DNA of 64,000 nucleotides, from positions 6,200,001 to 6,264,000 of the forward strand of contig OZ245751.1 in the NCBI GenBank assembly GCA_965227445.1. Reading direction: 5' to 3'. The notes under the pieces are model-generated. The model saw only the letters and a program-made list of their open reading frames with translations, ran no database searches and was not told the origin of the DNA. A program made the translations under genes and the position numbers. This document shows, piece after piece, positions 26,556 through 35,116 of this stretch. The DNA is from DT-110 sp030148525 (GTDB lineage Bacteria; Bacteroidota; Bacteroidia; Chitinophagales; Saprospiraceae). Every line of letters starts with the position of its first letter. Position 1 is the stretch's first letter.

Positions 26556-26685
26556 GAAAACAAATTACAATATTTTATTAAATGATTTACTTGAAGTGTT
26601 GTGGGGTAAGGTTTTTGGCGAAAGCCAACTCGAGGATAAGACTTTTTTTTGCATGAACAGAATTGGCAAAGCCTAAAAAGTGTAG

Positions 26686-26716
26686 TTGTTTGCTGTTCGT
26701 CAGCCTTGTATTTTTG
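26686..26716 (+). promoter_or_regulatory. Promoter of the dockerin/PepSY-like gene pair
   Basis: TTG (26686-26688), 20-nt spacer, TATTTTTG (26709-26716): full Bacteroidota consensus, 22 nt before the ATG at 26739. Confidence 0.75.
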
Positions 26717-26738
26717 AATTGTTGATTTAAGAAATCCT

Positions 26739-27878
26739 ATGCAGCGACATATCAAACGAATAATCTGGATTATCTGTGTACTGGCTGCCCCTCTGGTCGC
26801 CTGGTCTCAGACCCTGTGGCCGGGAGATGTCAATAACAATGGCATCGTAAATGGGGTGGATGTACTCTACATCGGATTAGCCTACAATGCGTCGGGGCCC
26901 GAAAGATCAGATGATGAGACAGACTGGGAGCCAACTCCCATCGATGCATTGTGGGACCAATCCTTTCCCGACGGAATTAATTATGCCTATGCCGATTGTA
27001 ACGGAGACGGCATTATCGACGGTGATGATATTAGGGTCATTGAGGAAAACTATGGCTTGACTCACGGGGAACAAGGAGCGGATGGATTTGCCAACGGATT
27101 GCCGGGGATTGATCCTCCCTTATCTCTGACTCCCTCCACCGACAAAGCAGAACCGGGAAACCAGGTGAATATCGGATTGGGTTTAGGGTCGCCGGAATTA
27201 CCAGCTAACGACTTTTACGGGTTGGCCTTTCAATTCACCTACGATCCCGATCTCATCGACAACGAAGATGACGACGATGAAGAGGATGAAGAGATCGAAT
27301 TGGAAGAATTGGAGGAATCATGGATTACCCGTTTTCAGGACGATGATCTGGAAGTATTCCTGATGACCGACCCGACTACCGGCCGGGGAGAAGTAGCGAT
27401 TACGCGTACTAACCAACAGAGTGTACCTATGGGAGACGGGCCAATTGGCCTGTTTACCATAGTGATCGAAGATATCGTGGTGGGACTGGAGCAACCACGA
27501 CCTTTGGAGTTCCGTATCGATCGGGTTCGTCTGATCGATACCACTCTCCAAACAACGGCCATTGCGCCGGATACCACGACTATCCTCATTGCGCCGGATA
27601 CAAGCATGATAACGACGAGTTCCGACGACCTGCGTCCGCCTGAATACCCGGTTCAGCTTTTCCCAAACCCTACCCGGGGAGACATACTATTCACGACCCC
27701 CGGAAAAGTCCGGGATGTACAGTTATTTAACCTGACGGGACAAGCTATCCCTGTTCGCTGGTATCCGGGAGCCACGCATCGGGTAGTGCCCCACCGGATA
27801 CAAACAGGGGTATACGTATTGCACATACTGATGAACAATCAGCTAGAGACCAAAACCGTCACAATCATTTCCCAATAA
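26739..27878 (+). CDS. Secreted dockerin/cohesin-like protein with T9SS sorting domain
   Basis: A 379-residue secreted protein. Signal peptide to about residue 23. Residues 27-106 look like a type I dockerin: two calcium loops (DVNNNGIVNGVD at 30-41 and DCNGDGIIDGDD at 86-97) with a longer linker than usual. Residues of about 125-280 resemble a cohesin-like beta sandwich (AEPGNQVNIGLGLGSPELPA, FYGLAFQFTYDPDLID, GPIGLFTIVIEDI), interrupted by an acidic stretch (DDDDEEDEEIELEELEE). The last 75 residues (VQLFPNPTRGDILFTTPG, TGVYVLHILMN) are a type A T9SS sorting domain. A calcium-dependent surface role is likely. The PepSY-like gene follows after 23 bp. Confidence 0.8.
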   Translation: MQRHIKRIIWIICVLAAPLVAWSQTLWPGDVNNNGIVNGVDVLYIGLAYNASGPERSDDETDWEPTPIDALWDQSFPDGINYAYADCNGDGIIDGDDIRVIEENYGLTHGEQGADGFANGLPGIDPPLSLTPSTDKAEPGNQVNIGLGLGSPELPANDFYGLAFQFTYDPDLIDNEDDDDEEDEEIELEELEESWITRFQDDDLEVFLMTDPTTGRGEVAITRTNQQSVPMGDGPIGLFTIVIEDIVVGLEQPRPLEFRIDRVRLIDTTLQTTAIAPDTTTILIAPDTSMITTSSDDLRPPEYPVQLFPNPTRGDILFTTPGKVRDVQLFNLTGQAIPVRWYPGATHRVVPHRIQTGVYVLHILMNNQLETKTVTIISQ

Positions 27879-27901
27879 CTAAATAAACAGCGACACACAT
27901 T

Positions 27902-29293
27902 ATGAAAGACTTTAAATGGTTGCTATGCAGCCTTGGCTTTGCCGTGCTTTTTGCCTCCTGTGAAGATAACCTGGAGGGAACCTACACCCCCACTGTGTTT
28001 AATTTTACGGCGGCCTCCGTTATGACCAATCTTAGTCCGTGTGAAGATGGAGAAGACCTGGATGCATCCGAATTATCAGATCCCATTCAAACCTATTTGT
28101 CGACTAATTTCCCGGCACTGGCCATCTCAGAAATCGAACAGTACGAAGACGGATCCATCGAGATCGAATTAGTCAATGACCTACACCTGTATTTTAGTCC
28201 GGAGGGCATCTTTATCGGTGACGATGAAGAAGAGGATAACAGCCCTGAATTATTGGCAGAGCTTCTGGAGCTAGCAAAAGCTTACCTGGAAGCCAATCAC
28301 CCCGGACTGACCCAACAAATCGAAGAGGCGGAATTGGAATACTACTTCGGGGAATACTTCCTGGAAGTAGAATTCGGCAAGCGGGGCGAAATGATCTTCA
28401 ATGCGGATGGGGAGCTCTTGTGTTCTTACGACGATCAGGATCGCATGGACGATGAGAATGGGCATAAGATTGATTCCGATGAATTACCGCAATCAGTACT
28501 GGATTATATCGCGGAGAACTACCCGGATGCGGAAATTGAGGAAGCGGAGCTGGATGATGACGGCTACGAAGTGGAGTTAGATAACGGAGTAGAACTATAC
28601 TTCGACCTGGACGGCAATTTGGTGGGTACGGATGATGACGAAGATGAGGAAGAGGGTGAAGACGACGATGATATTGATCCCACGGCACTCCCCCAATCTA
28701 TTTTAGACTACATAGCGGCCAATTATCCGGGCGTTGAGATCGACGAAGCGGAGGTGGATGATGACGGCTACGAAGTGGAGTTAGATAACGGAGTAGAACT
28801 ATACTTCGACCTGGACGGCAATTTGGTGGGTACGGATGATGACGAAGATGATGAAGAGGGTGAAGACGACGATGATATTGATCCCACGGCACTCCCCCAA
28901 TCTATTTTAGACTACATAGCGGCCAATTATCCGGGCGTTGAGATCGACGAAGCGGAGGTGGATGATGACGGCTACGAAGTGGAGTTAGACAACGGAGTAG
29001 AACTATACTTCGACCTGGACGGCAATTTGGTGGGCACGGATGACGACGAAGACTCAGACGAAGACGAAGGCTCAGACGAAGACGAAGACAAAGGCTCGGA
29101 CGATGATGACGATGACCTAATACCAGTGGATGCACTTCCACAATCCATTTTGGATTACATAGCGGAGAATTATCCGGATGCAACCATCGTAAAGGCAGAG
29201 AAAGACGACGATAAATACGAAGTAAACCTGAATACTGGAGTCGAACTCTATTTTGATCTCGAGGGAAATTTCCTCGGAAAAGACGACGGCTAG
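27902..29293 (+). CDS. Very acidic lipoprotein with six PepSY-like repeats
   Basis: A 463-residue lipoprotein (signal ending FASC, Cys20). It contains two divergent and four nearly identical modules of about 68 residues: LPQSILDYIAENYPDAEI, an E/D-rich turn, YEVELDNGVELYFDLDGNLVG, then an Asp/Glu linker such as DDDEDDEEGEDDDD. The modules match the PepSY-like (BLIP-like, PF11396) fold found in Bacteroidota periplasmic and outer-membrane lipoproteins. The linkers are so acidic that calcium or other cation binding is a fair inference. The middle modules are encoded by 204-bp DNA repeats. Probably co-transcribed with the dockerin-like gene. Confidence 0.85.
   Translation: MKDFKWLLCSLGFAVLFASCEDNLEGTYTPTVFNFTAASVMTNLSPCEDGEDLDASELSDPIQTYLSTNFPALAISEIEQYEDGSIEIELVNDLHLYFSPEGIFIGDDEEEDNSPELLAELLELAKAYLEANHPGLTQQIEEAELEYYFGEYFLEVEFGKRGEMIFNADGELLCSYDDQDRMDDENGHKIDSDELPQSVLDYIAENYPDAEIEEAELDDDGYEVELDNGVELYFDLDGNLVGTDDDEDEEEGEDDDDIDPTALPQSILDYIAANYPGVEIDEAEVDDDGYEVELDNGVELYFDLDGNLVGTDDDEDDEEGEDDDDIDPTALPQSILDYIAANYPGVEIDEAEVDDDGYEVELDNGVELYFDLDGNLVGTDDDEDSDEDEGSDEDEDKGSDDDDDDLIPVDALPQSILDYIAENYPDATIVKAEKDDDKYEVNLNTGVELYFDLEGNFLGKDDG
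28467..29080 (+). repeat. 204-bp tandem DNA repeats inside the PepSY-like gene
   Basis: Units at about 28671-28874 and 28875-29078 are nearly identical over the full 204 bp; the preceding unit (about 28467-28670) shares the second half. Low divergence at synonymous positions points to a recent expansion or gene-conversion. Confidence 0.85.
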
Positions 29294-29307
29294 TTTTGAC
29301 CAGCTAC

Positions 29308-29431
29308 TATACTGATAACGAAGTGGTTTTGCTCCGCAGTACTTCGTGCTGGGAATCCAAACCACTTCGAGTCGAGTATATACTCGCGTGAAAAGGTTTG
29401 GCAAAGCCCAAACCTTTTCGGAAGCAGTATA
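29308..29431 (+). mobile_element. Dispersed palindromic (MITE-like) element, copy B
   Basis: A 124-bp element with TATACTG...CAGTATA ends, 14 bp after the PepSY-like stop. Left hairpin CGAAGTGGTTT / AAACCACTTCG with a 26-nt variable loop, central palindrome GAGTATATACTC, right hairpin GAAAAGGTTTGG / CCAAACCTTTTC. Both ends carry a matched change (CCG to CTG and CGG to CAG) relative to copies A and C. Confidence 0.85.
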
Positions 29432-29452
29432 ACTCCATAATCCCATGACGTT

Positions 29453-29485
29453 AACCTGCGGAGGGCAACCTCTGCAGGTTTTTTT
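29453..29485 (+). terminator. Rho-independent terminator after the dockerin/PepSY-like pair
   Basis: Stem AACCTGC (29453-29459) with GCAGGTT (29474-29480), inner GAGG/CCTC pairing, GCAA loop, T run 29479-29485. The remaining gap up to 29621 shows no gene. Confidence 0.85.
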
Positions 29486-29621
29486 GTCTAGCAGCCGTAA
29501 AATCCCGGGATCTTCAGCAAAGAAATGAAGTGACAATTTGAATAAACGAACATTTCGCCGTAGTCTCACGGTTTTGACAATAACACACATCCTTAGGTCA
29601 AACTTTTAAGGCAACCCTTTT

Positions 29622-30599
29622 ATGCAGAAGCCATATTATACCATCCAGCAAATTCTGGCCATGGATTTGCCCCCCATCATTATTTATGCGGCACCGTTTA
29701 TGTTTGCCCTGGTGTTTGCCGAATGGTTCATTCGCGTCCGTAAATTACAAATGAGTTACGATGGTAAAGACACCTTTGCGGCCGCGGCTATCGGCATTGG
29801 TAATGTCATTTCCAGTGCGCTTTTGAAGGGTATTCTGTTTGCTGTCATTTTGTTTTTCTACAATATGGTGCCCTGGTATATCCCCATTACCTGGTGGTCC
29901 TTTATTTTATGCTTTATTGCCATCGATTTCTTCCGGTATTGGTCGCATCGTATTTCCCACGAACAGCGTATGTGGTGGGCGACACACGTAACGCACCACT
30001 CCTCGGAACAATACACCTTATCGGTGAGCTTCCGTTTATCGTGGACCCAGCACCTCAAGATTATCTTTTTTATTCCCATCGCGCTGATGGGCTTCGACCC
30101 TTTCGTATTTTTTTGCGCTAACCAGGTAGCTGTACTTTACCAGTTCTGGATCCATACGGAGTTGATCAATCGCATGTGGGCACCCATTGAGTACATCTTC
30201 GTAACGCCTTCTAATCACCGCGTGCACCACGGCCGCGACGACGAATACCTGGATCGCAACTACGGTTCCAGTCTGATCATTTGGGACCGGATCTTTGGTA
30301 CCTACACGCCGGAAGGCCACACACCTGATTACGGTATCCTTACCCCGGTCGGGTCTTATAACCCTGTTTACCTGGTTTTCCACGAATGGATGGAGATCTG
30401 GGAAGACATGAAAAAGTACCGCTCACCCCGTGCTTGGTGGCGTATACTTTTTTGCTCACCGAGCCTTAAGCTCGACAAAGAAGGTTTTTACGGTAATGCC
30501 CGTCCGCTCAGCGATCTGCCTGGGTTAATAATGGAGTGGCAGGAAAACCAAAAAGAACAGGAGGAAGTAGCACCGGCACCGGCTCCGCTTACCGCCTAA
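29622..30599 (+). CDS. Sterol desaturase / fatty acid hydroxylase family protein
   Basis: A 325-residue integral membrane di-iron enzyme. The histidine boxes are complete: HRISHE, HVTHHSSE and HRVHHGRDDEY. Four or so hydrophobic segments precede and surround them. The family hydroxylates or desaturates sterols, fatty acids or carotenoids using O2 and an electron donor; the C-terminal extension (WMEIWEDMKKYRSPRAWWR) is common in Bacteroidota members of unknown substrate. The last four bases overlap the convergent lipoprotein gene. No clear promoter was found in the short upstream region. Confidence 0.9.
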   Translation: MQKPYYTIQQILAMDLPPIIIYAAPFMFALVFAEWFIRVRKLQMSYDGKDTFAAAAIGIGNVISSALLKGILFAVILFFYNMVPWYIPITWWSFILCFIAIDFFRYWSHRISHEQRMWWATHVTHHSSEQYTLSVSFRLSWTQHLKIIFFIPIALMGFDPFVFFCANQVAVLYQFWIHTELINRMWAPIEYIFVTPSNHRVHHGRDDEYLDRNYGSSLIIWDRIFGTYTPEGHTPDYGILTPVGSYNPVYLVFHEWMEIWEDMKKYRSPRAWWRILFCSPSLKLDKEGFYGNARPLSDLPGLIMEWQENQKEQEEVAPAPAPLTA

Positions 30600-32485
30600 T
30601 TATCGGTACTGTTGTTTTCCTGCGCTACCCGTAGTGGCATTTCTCCACGGACATTGCCCTTTAGATCACGCAACACCAGCGTAAAAGTGCCGGTGGGTAA
30701 GGGTACGCGCAGAAATGGCTTCATCCGTTGTGCCGGCACTTGCAAAACTGGAACAGCCTCCTTAGTAGCTGCCCATTCGTTTTCGTAAAATATCTGTAAC
30801 CAGCGCCCACCCTGAACCGCTTCGGTCTCCCGTAGATCCAGTGTTTTCCAGATCTTATCCTCTGCGAACCACTCCGGATACCCCTCCTTTTGCCCGTATT
30901 CCGGATGGTAGACCAACAGATCCGTATACCCAAGGCGAATGGCAGGTAACCAGGTATCCTGATCACTATGAAAGGTCACTGCCTCGTCCGTGGGCTGCGT
31001 TTCCCGAATGGCATGGTACCAGGCATTGGGCTGATTTCCGCTTAAATATACTTGGTCTACCGTTAGGGGGTCAATGCCTGTTTGCATCCGCAATTGTTCG
31101 GCCATTTTTACCCATCCCTGTCTGGCTTTTTCTTCCACGTGTTGGAAGCCGCAGAGTATGACCATTTTTTCTCCGGGGTTTTCCTCCAGGTAGGCTGCAA
31201 TCTGTTCGGCCTGGATTCGGTCCCGTTGGTTCTGACAGTAGCGCGGCGGAGCATCCATCGGCGGTTTACAGGTAACGGTAGATTCATAAGCGAAGACCTC
31301 GTATTGTAAATCCAGTGCCGTACGCAAGGTCGAAGTGAATTGTGGTTCGCTGATGTAGAAACCGGTCTTGATGGTGGGAAAGCCATGGTATGCAAGGGTG
31401 GTATCTTCCGGATTCAAAGCCTCCAGACCCAGATGGCGATACCCTAATTGGTGGAGACCGGGGAGTAGCTGTTGCAAAAGTGCCCGACCGGCGGGATCGT
31501 GGTGGGCTTCATTCAGTATGAGGATTTGAGCTGAATTGGCTTTCGCCAAAATAGTTTCCACGGCCGGATGTACTTGTAGCTCATTAACGGTGGCTTGTTG
31601 TTCTGCGGATGATGCGGGATTATGGGTGGCAAACATGGACAAATACGATTTACGGGCAGCCCCGTATTCCTGCAATGCAGCCTGCCAGGTTGCTAGTGCC
31701 TGGCCATAGATCTGTTTGAGTCGGCTATCCCGGTAGTAGGATGCTTCCTCCTGCAGAGCTTGCAGGGCACCACCGTAGTTTGCATTGCGGTCGAAGGCCT
31801 GGGTCGCCAAATCAAATGGGTTATTCGGACGGGTGGAATCTATCACTTCATAGGGCGCAAACCCATATTTAATAATGTCCTCTGCCTCTTTGCCGACCCG
31901 TACCATCGGCATTTGTCCCATGATCATGTCGGCATCCCGGATTGGTTTTTCCGGGAAACTGCTAAACAGCAGCCGCACCACATGATCGTGGCCTTTGATG
32001 AAATAGTCCGCTACCTGGTAGTCGTATTCGTCGGTGGTAATCCTATAGTCTACGCGAGTGGCTATGCGGCCGTTGAGTAGGATTCGTTCCCGGGCCACCG
32101 GCTGGTAGGTGACCTGCTCGCGGAGTGCTTCGGTCAGGTAACTGGCTAATTGGTCGGGTTCATTTTGGGAGGGATAGACTAGTCCGGCCGACCGGTAATA
32201 CGGAGATCCATTGGTTCTGGCGGTGAATAAAATCTCGAATGCCTGTTTCTTTTCCTTTTTCAGGTGCTTACGCAAAAAATCGGGTACGTCGAGGGTTTTC
32301 CAGCGCATGGAATCCAACACAAAACCATAGTCTCCGTTGTACTGCACCTGGAAAGCAAGCGGCTCATTCTGGTATAAGGTCATATACCCCTCTTCCATTT
32401 GATCGGTGTATGCATTAGGAAGATAACGCTGGCAGGATAAGGCCAGTAGGAAACAGATGGTGTACAGGCAGGAGCGGTTGATCAT
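30596..32485 (-). CDS. Lipoprotein with ChaN/Ere-like C-terminal domain
   Basis: A 629-residue lipoprotein (MINRSCLYTICFLLALSC, Cys18). Residues of about 20-300 have no recognised domain. From about 305, ILILNEAHHDPAGRALLQQL, HLGLEALN, FAYEST and MVILCGFQHVEEKA resemble the ChaN/TraB/erythromycin-esterase-like superfamily, whose core contains an N/GExHH/D motif and a late histidine. ChaN-type proteins bind haem, while Ere-type enzymes are esterases; which applies is open. Tail-to-tail with the hydroxylase gene (4-bp overlap). Confidence 0.7.
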   Translation of the reverse strand: MINRSCLYTICFLLALSCQRYLPNAYTDQMEEGYMTLYQNEPLAFQVQYNGDYGFVLDSMRWKTLDVPDFLRKHLKKEKKQAFEILFTARTNGSPYYRSAGLVYPSQNEPDQLASYLTEALREQVTYQPVARERILLNGRIATRVDYRITTDEYDYQVADYFIKGHDHVVRLLFSSFPEKPIRDADMIMGQMPMVRVGKEAEDIIKYGFAPYEVIDSTRPNNPFDLATQAFDRNANYGGALQALQEEASYYRDSRLKQIYGQALATWQAALQEYGAARKSYLSMFATHNPASSAEQQATVNELQVHPAVETILAKANSAQILILNEAHHDPAGRALLQQLLPGLHQLGYRHLGLEALNPEDTTLAYHGFPTIKTGFYISEPQFTSTLRTALDLQYEVFAYESTVTCKPPMDAPPRYCQNQRDRIQAEQIAAYLEENPGEKMVILCGFQHVEEKARQGWVKMAEQLRMQTGIDPLTVDQVYLSGNQPNAWYHAIRETQPTDEAVTFHSDQDTWLPAIRLGYTDLLVYHPEYGQKEGYPEWFAEDKIWKTLDLRETEAVQGGRWLQIFYENEWAATKEAVPVLQVPAQRMKPFLRVPLPTGTFTLVLRDLKGNVRGEMPLRVAQENNSTDN

Positions 32486-32689
32486 AAAGGTGTTTTCAGA
32501 TTGTAAAAATGGTCACGCGTATCATTTGGGCCGAAGGATGGTGGTGTCGCGAAAAGTAAGCCGGTTCGATGCGTACTATCCGCTCTCCGGAGAGATTCCA
32601 ATGCTCATTGTTTCATGGCTGACAGATGCGTGCACCCCGGAGAATGGCGTGTATAGCTGTTGCCAAATACAGATTCAGGCCGGAGTAGT

Positions 32690-32703
32690 ACCTAACGTTA
32701 GGT
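32690..32703. promoter_or_regulatory. Perfect 14-bp palindrome, candidate operator of the iron-type operon
   Basis: ACCTAACGTTAGGT lies 34 bp upstream of the -33 box. Its core CTAACGTTA recurs at 33923-33931, in the gap before the imelysin gene. The rest of the 32486-32805 gap shows no gene. Confidence 0.5.
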
Positions 32704-32736
32704 AATAGAGTCACCCATTTTCACGAGCATTCGGTA

Positions 32737-32767
32737 TTGCCCGTTGACGGCAAGGCCTCTATATTTG
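32737..32767 (+). promoter_or_regulatory. Promoter of the DUF4856-imelysin-HTTM-TonB operon
   Basis: TTG (32737-32739), 20-nt spacer, TATATTTG (32760-32767): full Bacteroidota consensus, 38 nt before the chosen ATG at 32806. Confidence 0.75.
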
Positions 32768-32805
32768 CATCGTCTTTATTTAGATCTATTAAAAATAAAA
32801 ACAAG

Positions 32806-33918
32806 ATGATTCGTTACCGCCTGATAAGTGCATTCCTGAGTTTGTTGGTTGTATCACTGTTTACATCCTCCTGCGACGATGAGCAATCGGACACCAGTTA
32901 TACGATCCCTGAAACCTATGCATTTGATAATGTCGATTACGACGGGCAATTACAGCGTCTGAGCCAGCTTCAGGAGATGAAGTCCTACCTGGTAACGGCT
33001 GAATTGGAGGGAGCATCTCTGGATGCTGATCGCTTAAAAGCTATGTTCGCCAATGATGCAGTTACTGCCGGTTGGTCCCGCACGTATTCCGATAGCAAGC
33101 AACTAAAAAATAAAACCTTTGAAAATCAGCGCGCCTGGTTCGAAGACCTGATGGATCGGGTGGCTGAGGCCAGTAATTCTGCCGCAAATGCGGCTGAAGA
33201 AGGAACTGCCGGTGTGGCGGTGAGTAATGACGGCACGAAACGCTACCTATTGGATGCCAACGGCGTCGAATTGACCCAATTGATCGAGAAGGGGCTCATG
33301 GGGGCCTGCTTCTACTATCAGGCAACGGCCGTTTACTTTGGCGATGGAAAAATGAATGTAGACAATACCGACGTTACTCCTGGCGAAGGAACTGAGATGG
33401 AACATCACTGGGATGAAGCATTTGGCTACTTCGGGGTACCCACCGATTTTCCGGTTTCTACCGATGGCGTCGTTTTCTGGGGCAAGTATTCCAATGGGCG
33501 CGATGGCCTCCTGGGCACCAACGAAACAATGATGGACGGGTTCATTAAAGGCCGGGCCGCCATATCCAATGATGATCTGGAAACCAGAGACCAGGCTATC
33601 GAAGAGGTGCGCGATGCGTGGGAAATCGTTTCCGCTGCTACCGCAGTACACTACATCAACAGCGCCCTGGATAATCCAAATGATGTGGCTCGCCGTCACC
33701 ACGCCCTGTCGGAGGCAATTGCTTTTGTCTACAGCCTGCAGTTCAATCCGGCTAAAACAGTAACCAACGCTCAGGTTGAGCAACTGATCGCCGACCTGGC
33801 TGGCTCGGCTACGGTAGCTGATATGAACCTGTACCAAGTGACCGCCGATGATCTGAAGGGAGTGCGTGATGCGCTCAGTGCCACCTTTGGCTTTGAAACA
33901 ATAATGGCAGATCTCTGA
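32806..33918 (+). CDS. DUF4856 domain lipoprotein
   Basis: A 370-residue lipoprotein. ATG 32806 starts a lipoprotein signal (MIRYRLISAFLSLLVVSLF then TSSC); a reading from 32737 would begin inside the promoter. YTIPETYAFDNVDYDGQLQRL, HHWDEAFGYFGVP and FWGKYSNGRD are DUF4856 hallmarks. In Bacteroidota this family sits with imelysin, HTTM and TonB receptor genes and is thought to take part in iron uptake, but its molecular role is not established. First gene of a four-gene plus-strand unit. Confidence 0.9.
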   Translation: MIRYRLISAFLSLLVVSLFTSSCDDEQSDTSYTIPETYAFDNVDYDGQLQRLSQLQEMKSYLVTAELEGASLDADRLKAMFANDAVTAGWSRTYSDSKQLKNKTFENQRAWFEDLMDRVAEASNSAANAAEEGTAGVAVSNDGTKRYLLDANGVELTQLIEKGLMGACFYYQATAVYFGDGKMNVDNTDVTPGEGTEMEHHWDEAFGYFGVPTDFPVSTDGVVFWGKYSNGRDGLLGTNETMMDGFIKGRAAISNDDLETRDQAIEEVRDAWEIVSAATAVHYINSALDNPNDVARRHHALSEAIAFVYSLQFNPAKTVTNAQVEQLIADLAGSATVADMNLYQVTADDLKGVRDALSATFGFETIMADL

Positions 33919-33922
33919 CAAA

Positions 33923-33931
33923 CTAACGTTA
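33923..33931. promoter_or_regulatory. Second CTAACGTTA site
   Basis: CTAACGTTA just after the DUF4856 stop, the same 9-bp core as in the palindrome at 32690-32703. Could be an internal operator or coincidence. Confidence 0.3.
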
Positions 33932-33948
33932 ACGTCAAAAGTTTAGCT

Positions 33949-33988
33949 CTACGGGCTCCCCATTGCTTAGGCAGTGAGGTGCCCGTAG
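33949..33988 (+). other. Intercistronic hairpin between DUF4856 and imelysin genes
   Basis: Stem CTACGGGC (33949-33956) with GCCCGTAG (33981-33988) and inner CATTGC/GCAGTG pairing. No T-tract follows, so it more likely marks RNA processing or differential expression than full termination. Confidence 0.55.
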
Positions 33989-34012
33989 GCATTTAGTAAA
34001 AGACAGTAATCT

Positions 34013-35113
34013 ATGATACGTTCCACAGTACTCTCATTTTTCTGTTTGTTGCTGGTAGCGTCTTGCGGTGAAGAGCAAGGAGGCGTCGGCGACCCCTGTT
34101 CGAATGATTACGATCAGTCCGTCTTATTTGCCAACCTAGCTGATAACCTGATCTTACCGGCGTATCGGGCATTCGAGATGGACATGGATGCCTTAGCATC
34201 CGCGATCAACGCCTTCGATCAAAGCCCTTCGGTAGCAGGACTCGAGGATGCCAGAACATCCTTCCGGGAGGCCTACCAGCAATGGCAACGGATCGCACCT
34301 TTCGATTTCGGTCCGGCAGAGATGGTTTTTTTGGCGAACAGCCTGAATAATTTCCCCCTGAATGTGGAAGCACTGGAAGCTAATGTTACATCGGGTAACT
34401 ATTCACTGGACAATCCGGATGCATTTGATAAAGGTTTTCCGGCTCTCGATTACCTATTGTTTGGCCTGGGAGCATCCAGCGAAGAAATTGTCGAGGCGTA
34501 CACAACTGGTGATCGGGCCGCAGAATATAGATCCTATCTGACTCAGGTGACACAGGATATGCAGGGGCGGTTCCAACAGGTACTCTCGGAATGGGAAAAC
34601 GGATACCGCAGTTCATTCGTCATGAATACCGGTACGGCCGCAGGGACGTCCCTCAGCCTGATCGTAAACAGCCTGAACGAGCATTACGAAAATCTGCGCC
34701 GGGATAAGCTGGGCATACCGGCCGGGGTACTGACCCTTGGATTTACCAACCCCGAAAAGGTTGAAGCACCTTATTCCGGATTATCGCTTAATCTGCTCAA
34801 AACCAGTTTGCAGACTTCGCGGGACTATTTTTCGGGAACGACGGGCGAAGGTATCGACGACCTCCTGGAATACGTAGATGCCGAAAAAAATAACGAATCC
34901 CTGGCCAACCAGATCAGGGATCAGTACCAACTGGCGCTGGAAAAGCTGGAGGCCATCGAAGGTACTCTGCAGCAGGCCGTGGAGGATGATGCCAATGATG
35001 TACAGGATGCCTATACCGAATTACAGCGACAGGTCGTATTGCTGAAAACGGACCTCCCGGCCGCCCTTTGCATCGCCATTACCTACGTGGATAATCCCAG
35101 CGATTCGGACTAG
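34013..35113 (+). CDS. Imelysin family lipoprotein
   Basis: A 366-residue lipoprotein (signal ending LLLVASC, Cys18) of the imelysin/EfeO-like family, helical and predicted to bind iron or an iron chelate at the cell surface or in the periplasm. WQRIAPFDFGPAE and GFPALDYLLFG are recognisable family blocks. The classical GxHxxE motif is GFPALD here (residues 141-146), so His and Glu are replaced by Pro and Asp, a variation I believe is common in Bacteroidota imelysins. Three bases separate it from the HTTM gene, so translation is probably coupled. Confidence 0.9.
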   Translation: MIRSTVLSFFCLLLVASCGEEQGGVGDPCSNDYDQSVLFANLADNLILPAYRAFEMDMDALASAINAFDQSPSVAGLEDARTSFREAYQQWQRIAPFDFGPAEMVFLANSLNNFPLNVEALEANVTSGNYSLDNPDAFDKGFPALDYLLFGLGASSEEIVEAYTTGDRAAEYRSYLTQVTQDMQGRFQQVLSEWENGYRSSFVMNTGTAAGTSLSLIVNSLNEHYENLRRDKLGIPAGVLTLGFTNPEKVEAPYSGLSLNLLKTSLQTSRDYFSGTTGEGIDDLLEYVDAEKNNESLANQIRDQYQLALEKLEAIEGTLQQAVEDDANDVQDAYTELQRQVVLLKTDLPAALCIAITYVDNPSDSD

Positions 35114-35116
35114 CTT

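Noticed and set aside
29117..29590. 157-codon minus-strand frame across copy B
   Set aside because: Contains the element-derived peptide TASEKVWALPNLF and is antisense to the PepSY-like gene end.
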